NCBI GenBank assembly: GCA_003456035.1
Contig: DMPJ01000545.1
Location: 5,394-14,756, forward strand
DNA from: Planktothrix sp. UBA8402
Lineage (GTDB): Bacteria; Cyanobacteriota; Cyanobacteriia; Cyanobacteriales; Microcoleaceae
Direction of reading: 5' to 3'
Length of the DNA stretch: 9,363 bases
Under the pieces are notes generated by a model. The model did not search any database, had not been told where the DNA came from, and saw nothing but the letters and a program-made list of their open reading frames with translations. The position numbers were made by a program, and so were the translations under genes. How positions within the stretch are numbered: position 1 is the first letter of the stretch; each line of letters starts with the position of its first letter. Below are positions 1-7,197 of this stretch, in pieces.

Positions 1-1044
1 CCTATCGGAATGACCTAATGCTTTTAAAACGTGGGAGGGTGCGATTTTTGTCGAGGTACAAGCGGAACCGGAAGATACGGCCATAATAGTTTGTAATCCT
101 AATAATAGCGCTTGACCATCAACGCCGTCAATACTAATGTTTAAATTTCCAGCTAACCGTTGGGTCGGATGACCGTTTAAATAAATTCCTTCTAGGGTTG
201 ATAATTTTTGCCAGAGGGTTTCTCTTAATTGAACTAACCGTTGAGTTTCTATTAATATTTGGGATAAGGCAATTTCAATCGCTTTAGCAAATCCCACAAT
301 TTGATGGGTAGATAAAGTTCCCGAACGCATTCCCCGTTCATGGCCCCCACCATGCAGTTGAGGCGCTAATTTCACCCTAGGATTTCTCCGCCGCACATAT
401 AAGGCCCCGATTCCTTTAGGGCCATAAATTTTATGGGTAGTTAAAGACATTAAATCAATATTTAATTGCTGAACATCCAGAGGAATTTTACCAACAGCTT
501 GAGCAGCATCGGTATGAAATAAAATTCCCTGACTATGACAAAGTTCTCCAATTTCTGCCAAAGGTTGTAGCACCCCAATTTCATTATTAGCAGCCATAAT
601 AGAGACTAAAATAGTATCGGGACGCATTGCTGTTTTAAGCTCGTCTAAATCTATAATTCCATCGCTTTTAACCCCAAGATAAGTAATCTCAAACCCCAAA
701 GTTTCCAAGTAATGACAAGGATCAAGAACAGCATTATGTTCGGTAATTACGGTAATAATATGTCTACCTTTATTAAAATAGGCTTCAGCCACTCCTTTTA
801 AAGCTAAATTGTTAGATTCCGTTGCTCCACTGGTAAAAACTATTTCTTCAGGAGAGCAGTTAATCCCATTAGCAATAATTTCTCTGGCTTGTTTAACCGC
901 GGCTTCAGCTTCCCAACCATAAATATGATTAATACTAGCAGCATTGCCAAAATATTCAGTAAAATATGGTAGCATTGCTTCTAAAACCAAGGGATCAACC
1001 GGGGTGGTGGCGTTACAATCCAGATAAATTGGACGTTGAGACAT
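1..1044 (-). CDS. iscS: Cysteine desulfurase, group I IscS/NifS type (3' end outside window)
   Basis: This PLP enzyme removes sulfur from L-cysteine as an enzyme-bound persulfide for Fe-S cluster assembly and other sulfur acceptors in the cytoplasm. The visible part is 348 residues starting MSQRPIYLDCNATTP, so roughly 40-50 residues of a normal 390-400-residue protein lie beyond position 1. Key residues can be read directly: His103 in TEHNAVLD stacks on PLP, Asp179 and Gln182 in HTDAAQAVG contact the cofactor, Lys205 in THKIYGPKG forms the Schiff base, and Cys329 in SSGSACTS carries the persulfide. The SSGSACTS loop marks a group I enzyme rather than the SufS type. Family roles and residue functions are known from E. 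coli IscS; IscS versus NifS naming cannot be settled here. It is divergent from the next gene, and an Nfu scaffold lies about 0.9 kb away. Confidence 0.95.
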   Translation of the reverse strand, partial: MSQRPIYLDCNATTPVDPLVLEAMLPYFTEYFGNAASINHIYGWEAEAAVKQAREIIANGINCSPEEIVFTSGATESNNLALKGVAEAYFNKGRHIITVITEHNAVLDPCHYLETLGFEITYLGVKSDGIIDLDELKTAMRPDTILVSIMAANNEIGVLQPLAEIGELCHSQGILFHTDAAQAVGKIPLDVQQLNIDLMSLTTHKIYGPKGIGALYVRRRNPRVKLAPQLHGGGHERGMRSGTLSTHQIVGFAKAIEIALSQILIETQRLVQLRETLWQKLSTLEGIYLNGHPTQRLAGNLNISIDGVDGQALLLGLQTIMAVSSGSACTSTKIAPSHVLKALGHSDR

Positions 1045-1136
1045 AATTATTTTCAATAATAATAGGTTAATTTTAATCTCTAATCTTTAAGTTTAGTCTA
1101 TTTTTTCAAAACTGAACCCAGAAACCATTTAATATT

Positions 1137-1154
1137 CTATAATAGATATTATAG
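1137..1154 (+). promoter_or_regulatory. Inverted repeat over a TATAAT -10 element, candidate operator
   Basis: A 7-bp perfect inverted repeat, CTATAAT / ATTATAG with spacer AGAT, sits 25 bases before the ATG of the DUF3386 gene. Its left arm contains a consensus TATAAT (1138-1143) at a suitable distance from the start codon. No convincing -35 is visible at 16-18 bp upstream. The symmetry could mark a repressor or activator site in this divergent intergenic region, or it could be chance in AT-rich DNA. Confidence 0.35.
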
Positions 1155-1178
1155 TGCTATTCATCCCTAACTATTTTT

Positions 1179-1832
1179 ATGACCGAACCAAAAAACGCTT
1201 TAGATCTGTTTCGGACTGCTTATGAACATCGTTATACTTGGGACTCTAATTTCCCTGGTTATCGCGCTGAGATTGAACTTAAACAGGGGGATGAAGTCTA
1301 CACCGGACAGATTCAAATTAACCCGGATTTGACGGTAGAAGTTAGCCAAATTGCCGACGAAGAAGTCAAGCAAAGTGTCTATACCCAAGTGCGGGATGTG
1401 GTTACCCACCGCAAACGGACTTCTTTTGAACAAGCTCATGGAAAAAATAAATTTAGTTTAGGAGAAATTCACGATACAGGTGCTTTAGAAATCCTGGTCG
1501 AAGGTGATGCGATGGGATCAAATTATTCGGTGCGCGGAGATCAAATTTCTCGGGTTAGTCGCGTCATGGGTCGGATGGCATTTGTGATTAATACCCATGA
1601 AAGTTTAGACACCGGAGAAGGTTACGCCGCCCATAGTTATGATGCGGTATTTCGTAACCCTCAAACTCAAGAAATTATTAAAGAATTAGAGTTTGAAGAT
1701 ACCTTTGAAAAATTCGGCAACTATTACATTATGACTCGCCAAGTTGTTAACTCTAAAGAAGCCGAGAAAGTGATAACAACGGAGTTTAACTATTCCCAAG
1801 TTAAACTGCTGGAACTCGTTGCTGCGGTTTAA
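1179..1832 (+). CDS. DUF3386 family protein of unknown function
   Basis: A 217-residue soluble protein beginning MTEPKNALDLFRTAYEHRYTW, without signal peptide or membrane segment. Length and overall pattern fit DUF3386, a family of about 210-220 residues found mainly in cyanobacteria and photosynthetic eukaryotes and with no assigned activity. The sequence alternates charged and aromatic residues and appears beta-rich (for example YRAEIELKQGDEVYTGQI and YAAHSYDAVFRNPQTQEI), consistent with a beta-barrel or sheet fold rather than an enzyme with a visible catalytic motif. No Cys is conserved as a metal site. The ATG at 1179 is the first in frame and follows a TATAAT box; no Shine-Dalgarno sequence is visible, as is common in cyanobacteria. 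The position between a cysteine desulfurase and Nfu is suggestive only. The family assignment is from memory of the pattern, not from a search. Confidence 0.8.
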   Translation: MTEPKNALDLFRTAYEHRYTWDSNFPGYRAEIELKQGDEVYTGQIQINPDLTVEVSQIADEEVKQSVYTQVRDVVTHRKRTSFEQAHGKNKFSLGEIHDTGALEILVEGDAMGSNYSVRGDQISRVSRVMGRMAFVINTHESLDTGEGYAAHSYDAVFRNPQTQEIIKELEFEDTFEKFGNYYIMTRQVVNSKEAEKVITTEFNYSQVKLLELVAAV

Positions 1833-1933
1833 TCTTGGTCAATGATAAATAAAGTGGGATTAATTTATCCACAAATAACGCTAGAATTAAACTATCCAAA
1901 CCCAATTTCTGTACGATCAAATTCAGGCAAATT

Positions 1934-2173
1934 ATGACTACACTAGCACTAACTGAAGAAAACGTAGAGACTGTTTTAGATGAACTGCGCCCTTATCTGA
2001 TGGCGGATGGGGGAAATGTAGAAATCGTTGAACTCGATGGCCCGATTGTTCGAGTCCGACTACAAGGCGCCTGTGGTTCTTGTCCTAGTTCTACGATGAC
2101 CTTGAAAATGGGAATTGAACGCCGTTTGCGCGAAAGAATTCCTGAAATTGCCGAAGTTGAATCCGTTGCTTAG
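1934..2173 (+). CDS. nfu: Nfu-type iron-sulfur cluster scaffold (NifU C-terminal domain)
   Basis: A 79-residue protein consisting of the NifU C-terminal domain alone, the usual form in cyanobacteria and related to plastid CnfU. It binds a labile [4Fe-4S] cluster, generally at the interface of a dimer, and passes it to apoproteins such as photosystem I subunits and ferredoxins in the cytoplasm. The signature is [19 protein letters not shown] followed by the cluster ligands Cys47 and Cys50 in GACGSCPSS, then [19 protein letters not shown]. The two cysteines with the full DGGNVE motif make this a safe call. Function is established for Synechocystis and plant homologues. It is 101 bp downstream of the DUF3386 gene with the same orientation and is closed by a large hairpin, so the two may share a transcript. 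Confidence 0.95.
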   Translation: MTTLALTEENVETVLDELRPYLMADGGNVEIVELDGPIVRVRLQGACGSCPSSTMTLKMGIERRLRERIPEIAEVESVA

Positions 2174-2194
2174 GGGATTTTTTCCCTAACAAAT

Positions 2195-2234
2195 AGTCCA
2201 AAGTTTAATAATTAAAAATTATTAACTTTGGACT
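2195..2234 (+). terminator. Long hairpin after nfu, probable terminator
   Basis: AGTCCAAAGTT at 2195-2205 pairs with AACTTTGGACT at 2224-2234, and the stem continues inward through AATAAT/ATTATT with one bulged T, giving about 17 pairs around a short A-rich loop. A smaller hairpin TTAGGG/CCCTAA (2170-2175 and 2184-2189) lies on the nfu stop codon just before it. There is no run of T after the large stem on the plus strand, so it is not a textbook intrinsic terminator. It could also stabilise the mRNA 3' end. It separates the nfu unit from the signalling operon. Confidence 0.6.
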
Positions 2235-2269
2235 GAATTAAACCTCCTTTTCCCCCTCTCTAACCTTCC

Positions 2270-4123
2270 ATGCGTGTTTTATTGGTAGAAGATGATCATG
2301 ATCTCGCTGAGATTTTGGTGGAGGCTTTAGTTCACCAAGGTTACACTGTTGATATCGTAACAGATGGAATTGCTGGGTGGGAAAAAGCACAAAAATTGAC
2401 CTATGATTTAATGATTTTAGATGTGGGACTACCCCAGTTAGATGGGATTAGTTTATGTCGAAAATTGCGATCGCAAAATATTATAAATCCGATTATTTTA
2501 TTAACAGCTTATAATCATCGAGAAGATAAAGTTAAAGGTTTTGATGCCGGGGCTGATGATTATGTAGTTAAACCCTTTGATATTCAGGAATTATTAGCTA
2601 GAATTCGAGCGATATTACGCCGAAATCAAGAAATACCATCGACTATTTTAGAATGGGAAAATCTGCATTTGAATACCAATACCTGTCAAGTGACCTATCA
2701 AGAAAACCAGCTAAATTTAACCCCTAAAGAATATAGATTATTAGAGTTATTTCTCAAACATCATCAACAGGTTTTTAGTTTAGACATGATCCTAGAACAA
2801 CTCTGGACATTTGAAGAACCCCCAACGGAAAATACAGTCAGGGCACATATTAAAGGATTAAGAAATAAACTAAAAAATGCCGGTGTTCCCGCAGATTTGA
2901 TTGAAACGGTTTATGGTTTAGGATATCGTCTTAAACAGCAGTCTCACCCCAAAAAAGAACCAAAAAGAATTAGTAAAAAACCCGATCAAAATCAAGATAA
3001 ACTGAATCAAGCAATTGTTAAAATTTGGCAAAAGTCTCAAACTAAAATTTGCGATCGGATTACAATTTTAGAGGAATTTTCCCTTTTCAGCCAACAGGGA
3101 AAACTCGATCAAAATATTCAACAAAAAGCCGAACAAGAAGCGCATAAACTCGCTGGATCTTTAGGAACATTTGGCTTAGGAAGGGGATCTATTTTAGCTA
3201 AAGAAATAGAACAATTATGTCAAAATCAAACCTTAAATTTAGCAGAAATTAGCCTATTTAAAGAATTAGTCTTTAAACTCAGACAGGAAGTTGAACAATA
3301 TTCTCCCCCTTCTACCTCAAAAAACCCTCAACCCTCTGCGATTAAATCCGATCATCAAGTTTGGATTATTAGTCAAGATAAATTATTAATTAAATCCGTA
3401 GAAAAAGCTGGTTCTAATTTAGGAATTGAAACCCAAATTTTTACCGATTTATCCTTAATTACAGAAACAAAATTCCCCTTCCATAAAAAACCCTATCCTT
3501 CCCTAGTATTTTTAGATTTTGATTTTTATTCTTCTTATGATTTATTAACCCAACTTACTCAGCAAACTCCCCCGATTCCCGTCATTGTTTTAACTAAACA
3601 AAAGAACTTGACTCAACGGGTAAAAGTTACTCAATTTGGCGGTCAAGGATTCTTACATAAACCCGTCACTTCAGAACAAATCATTAAACTGATCATAGAT
3701 ACCCTACATCAAAGCTGTAGCTTAAATGCTAAAGTTCTAATTGTTGATGATGATTCCCAGATTCTATCCACATTTCAAACCCTACTTAAACCTTGGGGAA
3801 TTCAAACATTTACCGTTGAAGACCCGCGACATTTTTGGGAAATTCTCGAAAATATAAGCCCAGATTTATTAATATTAGATATTGAAATGCCCTATTTAGA
3901 TGGAATCGAACTATGTCAGATTGTTCGGACTGATTCCCGTTGGAAAAGTCTACCTATTATGTTCCTCACCGCCCAGACAAATCGAGATCTACAACATCAA
4001 GTTTTTATGGTCGGTGCTGATGATTACTTAATAAAAACAACCGAGGCTTATATCATAGTAAATCGAATTTTAAATCGGTTAAGGCGAAGCCAAAGTTTAC
4101 GAGAATCCTCAAATCCGGTTTGA
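2270..4123 (+). CDS. Multidomain OmpR-family response regulator: REC-wHTH-HPt-REC*-REC
   Basis: A 617-residue cytoplasmic DNA-binding regulator. Domains in order: REC1 at about 2-118 with acidic Asp8/Asp9, phospho-acceptor Asp51, Thr79 and Lys101; an OmpR/PhoB winged helix at about 127-222 (LTPKEYRLLELF, ENTVRAHIKGLRNKL, ETVYGLGYR); a charged linker; an HPt domain at about 245-345 with His292 in EAHKLAGSLGTFG; a degenerate REC2 at about 362-480 with Asp416 and Lys464 but with SQD where the acidic pair should be; and a canonical REC3 at about 487-605 with Asp493-Asp495, Asp537, the LTA threonine and Lys589 (followed by Thr instead of Pro). Ordinary OmpR regulators stop near residue 230. The winged helix should bind promoter DNA and the HPt/REC domains should relay phosphate. 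The histidine kinase 53 bp downstream is the likely partner. Relatives annotated as multi-component winged-helix regulators occur in cyanobacteria; the target genes are unknown. Confidence 0.93.
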   Translation: MRVLLVEDDHDLAEILVEALVHQGYTVDIVTDGIAGWEKAQKLTYDLMILDVGLPQLDGISLCRKLRSQNIINPIILLTAYNHREDKVKGFDAGADDYVVKPFDIQELLARIRAILRRNQEIPSTILEWENLHLNTNTCQVTYQENQLNLTPKEYRLLELFLKHHQQVFSLDMILEQLWTFEEPPTENTVRAHIKGLRNKLKNAGVPADLIETVYGLGYRLKQQSHPKKEPKRISKKPDQNQDKLNQAIVKIWQKSQTKICDRITILEEFSLFSQQGKLDQNIQQKAEQEAHKLAGSLGTFGLGRGSILAKEIEQLCQNQTLNLAEISLFKELVFKLRQEVEQYSPPSTSKNPQPSAIKSDHQVWIISQDKLLIKSVEKAGSNLGIETQIFTDLSLITETKFPFHKKPYPSLVFLDFDFYSSYDLLTQLTQQTPPIPVIVLTKQKNLTQRVKVTQFGGQGFLHKPVTSEQIIKLIIDTLHQSCSLNAKVLIVDDDSQILSTFQTLLKPWGIQTFTVEDPRHFWEILENISPDLLILDIEMPYLDGIELCQIVRTDSRWKSLPIMFLTAQTNRDLQHQVFMVGADDYLIKTTEAYIIVNRILNRLRRSQSLRESSNPV

Positions 4124-4176
4124 TTTTTTTCCCAAATCATGATTAAAATTCATCAAACTATTAAAACTTTATTGAA

Positions 4177-6195
4177 ATGATTGATCAAAATTCCGAAACT
4201 GAAACTCAATTTATCGCTTCCCTACAAGCAGTAAATCAACGATTAATTCAAGAAATTCAAGAACGAAAACGAGTTGAGGAAGCCTGGCGAGAGAGTTCAG
4301 AACGCTTGAAAACCTTAATTAATGCCATGCCGGATTTAGTCTGCTTTAAAGACGGTTCAGGACGTTGGTTAGAAGCCAATCAAGCCATTTTAGAACTGTT
4401 TCAACTCAAGACCTTAGATTATCAAGGAAAATCCGATCCTGAATTAGCGGAATTAGTAGAACAGGTTTATGGTCAAACTTTATATAGAAATGTCTTAATT
4501 AATTGTCAACAATCTGACCAAGAAGCGTGGGAAAATAAAAAACTCTCCCAACAGCAAGAAATCATCCCAGATTTTGAGGGAAACTTGAGAATTTTTGATG
4601 TGATTAAAGTTCCTTTATTTCATCTCAATGGCGAACGAAAAGGATTAGTAATATTAGGACGAGATATTACCGAACACCAACAAGCTGAAAATGCTTATAA
4701 ACAGTTAGCGGCGATTGTAGAATCCTCCGAAGATGGAATTATTGGCAAAACTTTAGAAGGAGAAATTATTAGTTGGAATCAAGGGGCACAACAAATTTAT
4801 GGTTATTCTGAAGCTGAAGTTAAAGACTGCCCATTTAGTTTATTAACTTTACCTGAAAGATTGAGTGAAGTCCCTCAAATTTTAGCCAGTATTCAATCCG
4901 GGGGCAGTATTGATCATTATGAAACCGTTCATATTCGTAAAGATAGACAACATATTGATGTTTGTTTAACTATTTCTCCGATGAAAGATGATCACGGAAA
5001 TATTACCGGAATTTCTACTATTTCTCGTGATATTAGTTATCAAAAAAGAATCGAGAAAACCTTAGAACAACTTCGTCATCAGAATGAATTAATTTTAGAT
5101 TCAGCCGGAGAGGGAATTTGTGGTTTAAATCGAGAGGGAAAAATCACCTTTGCCAACCCCGCCGCCGCCAGAATGACCGGATACACAATTCGAGAATTAC
5201 TAATGAGTGATTGGCAAAAAATCACCCAAGAAGTTATTGCGGTTTCTCCTGATAATACTCACTCAATAATAACCATTGATTCTGGTTATCAATTATCAAC
5301 TAATCAACAAAATTCTCAAATTTTTGCTACCTTAGAAGATGGTTTGATTCGTCATGTTGATAATGAAGTTTTTTGGCATCGAAATGGGTCTTATTTTCCC
5401 GTCGAATATGTGAGCACTCCCATTGAAAACCAAGGAGAAATTATCGGGGCTGTTGTTACTTTTAAAGATATTACCGAAAGGCAAGCAATGGAGAAAATGA
5501 AAGATGAATTTATCTCCGTTGTTAGTCATGAACTTCGTACTCCTTTAACCTCAATTCATGGAGCTTTAGGATTATTAGCTAGTGGATTATTAGATACTCA
5601 ACCCCAACGAGCTAAACGAATGTTGGAAATTGCCATCACTAATACAACTCGTTTAGTCCGTTTAATTAATGATATTCTCGATTTAGAACGGATGCAAGCC
5701 GGACAAATTACCCTAGATAAAAAATCCTGTAATTTAGCAGATTTAATGGTTCAAGCTAATAATGAAATGATCGGAATGGCGGAAAAAGCGGGTGTAAATT
5801 TATCCATTAAACCCCTAGGAATTCATGTCTGGGTTGCACCTGACCGAATTATTCAATTATTAACTAATTTATTAAGTAATGCGATTAGATTTTCCAGCGT
5901 TGATAGTTGTGTTTGCTTAGATGCGAAACTACACAATTCCGGTCTATCCCTTTCTTCCTTAGAAGTTTTGATTACTGTCCAAGACCAAGGACAGGGAATT
6001 CCCGCCGATAAACTAGAAACAATTTTTGGCCGTTTTCAACAGGTGGATGCGTCTGACTCTCGCCAAAAAGGAGGCACTGGACTCGGACTGGCCATCTGTA
6101 GGAGTATTGTACAGCAACACGGGGGACACATTTGGGCTGAGAGTAAATTAGGAAAAGGAAGCACGTTTTTTGTGCGTTTACCAGTGGCGGGGTAA
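4177..6195 (+). CDS. Soluble PAS-PAS-PAS sensor histidine kinase
   Basis: A 672-residue kinase with no signal peptide or membrane segment, so it senses a cytoplasmic cue. An N-terminal coiled coil (about 12-40, QEIQERKRVEEAWRESSERL) leads into PAS1 (about 40-166, ending LGRDITEH), PAS2 (about 172-290, ending SRDISYQ) and PAS3 (about 298-434, ending FKDITER, with an extra loop of about 40 residues in the middle). The HisKA domain has phospho-acceptor His451 in VSHELRTPLTS. The HATPase domain shows the N box (Asn568 in LLSNAIRFS), G1 (Asp603 in DQGQGIP), the F box (IFGRFQQVD) and G2 (GGTGLGLAI, 632 onwards). There is no C-terminal receiver domain, so it is not a hybrid kinase; receivers are supplied by the upstream regulator. 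No ligand or cofactor residue could be assigned in the PAS domains. The ATG at 4177 overlaps the stop of a 13-codon reading frame as ATGA. Confidence 0.95.
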   Translation: MIDQNSETETQFIASLQAVNQRLIQEIQERKRVEEAWRESSERLKTLINAMPDLVCFKDGSGRWLEANQAILELFQLKTLDYQGKSDPELAELVEQVYGQTLYRNVLINCQQSDQEAWENKKLSQQQEIIPDFEGNLRIFDVIKVPLFHLNGERKGLVILGRDITEHQQAENAYKQLAAIVESSEDGIIGKTLEGEIISWNQGAQQIYGYSEAEVKDCPFSLLTLPERLSEVPQILASIQSGGSIDHYETVHIRKDRQHIDVCLTISPMKDDHGNITGISTISRDISYQKRIEKTLEQLRHQNELILDSAGEGICGLNREGKITFANPAAARMTGYTIRELLMSDWQKITQEVIAVSPDNTHSIITIDSGYQLSTNQQNSQIFATLEDGLIRHVDNEVFWHRNGSYFPVEYVSTPIENQGEIIGAVVTFKDITERQAMEKMKDEFISVVSHELRTPLTSIHGALGLLASGLLDTQPQRAKRMLEIAITNTTRLVRLINDILDLERMQAGQITLDKKSCNLADLMVQANNEMIGMAEKAGVNLSIKPLGIHVWVAPDRIIQLLTNLLSNAIRFSSVDSCVCLDAKLHNSGLSLSSLEVLITVQDQGQGIPADKLETIFGRFQQVDASDSRQKGGTGLGLAICRSIVQQHGGHIWAESKLGKGSTFFVRLPVAG

Positions 6196-6269
6196 AACTG
6201 ATTAACTTTTGTAAAAAAACAGTAACTTTTATCACTATTTCTATTTTCTTCACAAGTTCTTCATGTTTT

Positions 6270-6317
6270 CCTCCTATCCTAAATAGTGTAGTCCACATCT
6301 AACTCACCTAGGAGGTG
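6270..6317 (+). promoter_or_regulatory. Leader with anti-Shine-Dalgarno pairing before the small membrane protein
   Basis: The Shine-Dalgarno sequence TAGGAGG (6309-6315) has an exact complement CCTCCTA at 6270-6276, 32 nt upstream. A local alternative also exists: CACCT (6305-6309) can pair with AGGTG (6313-6317) across an AGG loop. The two pairings share SD bases and exclude each other, so the ribosome site could be masked in more than one way. These complements are read directly; that they act as a switch, for example with temperature or a trans factor, is inference. A transcript starting upstream of 6270, or read-through from the kinase gene, would be needed. Confidence 0.4.
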
Positions 6318-6323
6318 GAGATC

Positions 6324-6545
6324 ATGCCCTCAGTCTATATTATGCTTCTGACTTTTGCTTTGGGTTCCATCTGGATTTATACACAAACCTCTAATGATAT
6401 TCCCTTCGTGTTAGCTGGAGTGATTGGACTCGTCTGCTTAATTTGGGGGTTTGCCTTCGCCCATTGGAGTATTCAAATTCTGATTTTACTAGGGTTGTGG
6501 CGCTTATATAAAGTTTATATGCCCGAAGAAGTTAACTTGGGTTAA
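6324..6545 (+). CDS. Small hydrophobic membrane protein, unknown function
   Basis: I place the start at ATG 6324, giving 73 residues (MPSVYIMLLTF...), because AGGAGG at 6310-6315 sits 8 nt before it. A GTG at 6315 is in frame but lies on the Shine-Dalgarno sequence itself. The protein has hydrophobic stretches at about residues 3-20, 27-49 and 51-62, so two or three membrane spans, and a short polar tail YKVYMPEEVNLG. Aromatic residues, especially Trp, line the segment ends. I do not recognise the family. It lies 128 bp downstream of the histidine kinase on the same strand with no evident terminator between them, so it may belong to that operon; it is not a known kinase accessory protein. The very strong ribosome site is unlike the other genes here and is potentially sequestered by the leader. 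Confidence 0.7.
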   Translation: MPSVYIMLLTFALGSIWIYTQTSNDIPFVLAGVIGLVCLIWGFAFAHWSIQILILLGLWRLYKVYMPEEVNLG

Positions 6546-6556
6546 TTTTAATATTA

Positions 6557-6613
6557 CGCCTTATATCCCCCCACAGAATTTGGTACTCCGAATCAGTGGG
6601 GGGATATAGGGCG
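6557..6613. terminator. 18-bp near-perfect hairpin, probable bidirectional terminator
   Basis: The arms at 6557-6574 (CGCCTTATATCCCCCCAC) and 6596-6613 (GTGGGGGGATATAGGGCG) pair over 18 bp with one G-T wobble around a 21-nt loop. The hairpin lies 11 bp after the stop codon of the small membrane protein and between converging transcription units. No T tract follows on the plus strand; on the minus strand the stem is followed by an AT-rich run. Its role as terminator is inferred from position and stem strength. It could also be a dispersed palindromic repeat. Confidence 0.6.
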
Positions 6614-6630
6614 GGTGATAACGATTGCAT

Positions 6631-6735
6631 CTATAGCAATCCTAACCATTCAGAATCGTAAGTTTGAGCCAACCCCATATTTGTCCGATTGTAAGAGGAA
6701 AAGCCGGAATTCCATTCAAATTGGGTGTGTTGCAT
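6631..6735 (-). pseudogene. 34-codon reading frame, probable 3' remnant of a gene cut by repeat A
   Basis: On the minus strand an ATG at 6735 opens MQHTQFEWNSGFSSYNRTN and continues for 34 codons to TAG at 6631. The composition (Trp, Tyr, Asn, Gly, ending DSEWLGLL) looks like real coding sequence rather than random AT-rich translation. The ATG falls inside the degenerate palindrome of repeat A, which suggests that the repeat replaced the 5' part of a longer gene. I do not recognise a family. It may equally be a fortuitous open frame, or a very small gene. Confidence 0.3.
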
Positions 6736-6834
6736 TGCATTAACGAACCCGACAAGATAGGCGATCGCACTTTCAAACGCCAAAGCGATCGCGGTTTTAA
6801 AGTTTAATCAACAAGAAGAAGGCGATCGCACTAT
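6723..6834. repeat. Composite HIP1/palindrome repeat, copy A
   Basis: It begins with a degenerate form of the palindrome (GGGTGTGTT...AACGAACCC, 6723-6750) and a GACAAGATAG border. HIP1 octamers follow at 6761, 6785 and 6822, with spacings of 24 and 37 bp. The text between the last two is TTTTAAAGTTTAATCAACAA, shared with copies B and, with changes, C. The repeat ends against the stop codon of the MazF gene, and GCACTAT after the last octamer also occurs in copy B. See copies B, C and D. Confidence 0.85.
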
Positions 6835-7197
6835 TTAATTGTCTATCGAATAATCAATACTAATGATTAAACCTGCCAATAATTCTCCCATGACTTGATT
6901 GGAAACAACTCCAATTTTATCTATAAATCGTTGCGTTGATAGGCTACGAATCTGTAAAACATTCCCCGCAGAATCTTGATCTAAACCATTGATTTTGTCT
7001 TGCACAATTTTGACCATAAAAGGACGATTAACAAATTTATTTTGCCAAGTTGTTAATGGAATCACAATTCTTAAAGCAATCGGACTATATAAATCTGAAC
7101 TAATAACAACAACAGGACGTTTTTTCCTAATTTCTTGTCCGATGGTTGGCTCAAGGTTAACTTGCCAGATTTCGCCGCGTTTTGGGTTAATCGTCAT
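6835..7197 (-). CDS. mazF: MazF/PemK-family toxin (mRNA interferase)
   Basis: A 120-residue protein with the MazF/PemK hallmarks: RGEIWQVNLEPTIGQEI at residues 7-23, KKRPVVVISSD at 25-35, then RIVIPLTTW and GLDQDSAGNVLQIRSLSTQRF. Family members form dimers with an SH3-like barrel and cleave single-stranded mRNA at short motifs, stopping translation until an antitoxin masks the active site. Arg24-Pro28 and the Thr of PLTTW correspond to the usual RNA-binding and catalytic region. Cleavage specificity cannot be read from the sequence. The start overlaps the antitoxin gene by 11 bp, indicating translational coupling with antitoxin first. Length is normal and the gene appears intact. Its 3' end touches repeat A. 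Confidence 0.92.
   Translation of the reverse strand: MTINPKRGEIWQVNLEPTIGQEIRKKRPVVVISSDLYSPIALRIVIPLTTWQNKFVNRPFMVKIVQDKINGLDQDSAGNVLQIRSLSTQRFIDKIGVVSNQVMGELLAGLIISIDYSIDN

Noticed and set aside
1200..1439. Minus-strand open frame inside the DUF3386 gene
   Set aside because: Shadow of the well-supported plus-strand gene.
4177..6195. Hybrid histidine kinase
   Set aside because: The protein ends straight after the HATPase G2 box region; there is no receiver or HPt domain in it.
5972..6298. Minus-strand open frame antisense to the kinase 3' end
   Set aside because: It lies opposite the conserved G1/F/G2 boxes of the histidine kinase and shows no motif of its own.
6315..6323. GTG at 6315 as start of the small membrane protein
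   Set aside because: It overlaps the AGGAGG ribosome site that is correctly spaced for ATG 6324.
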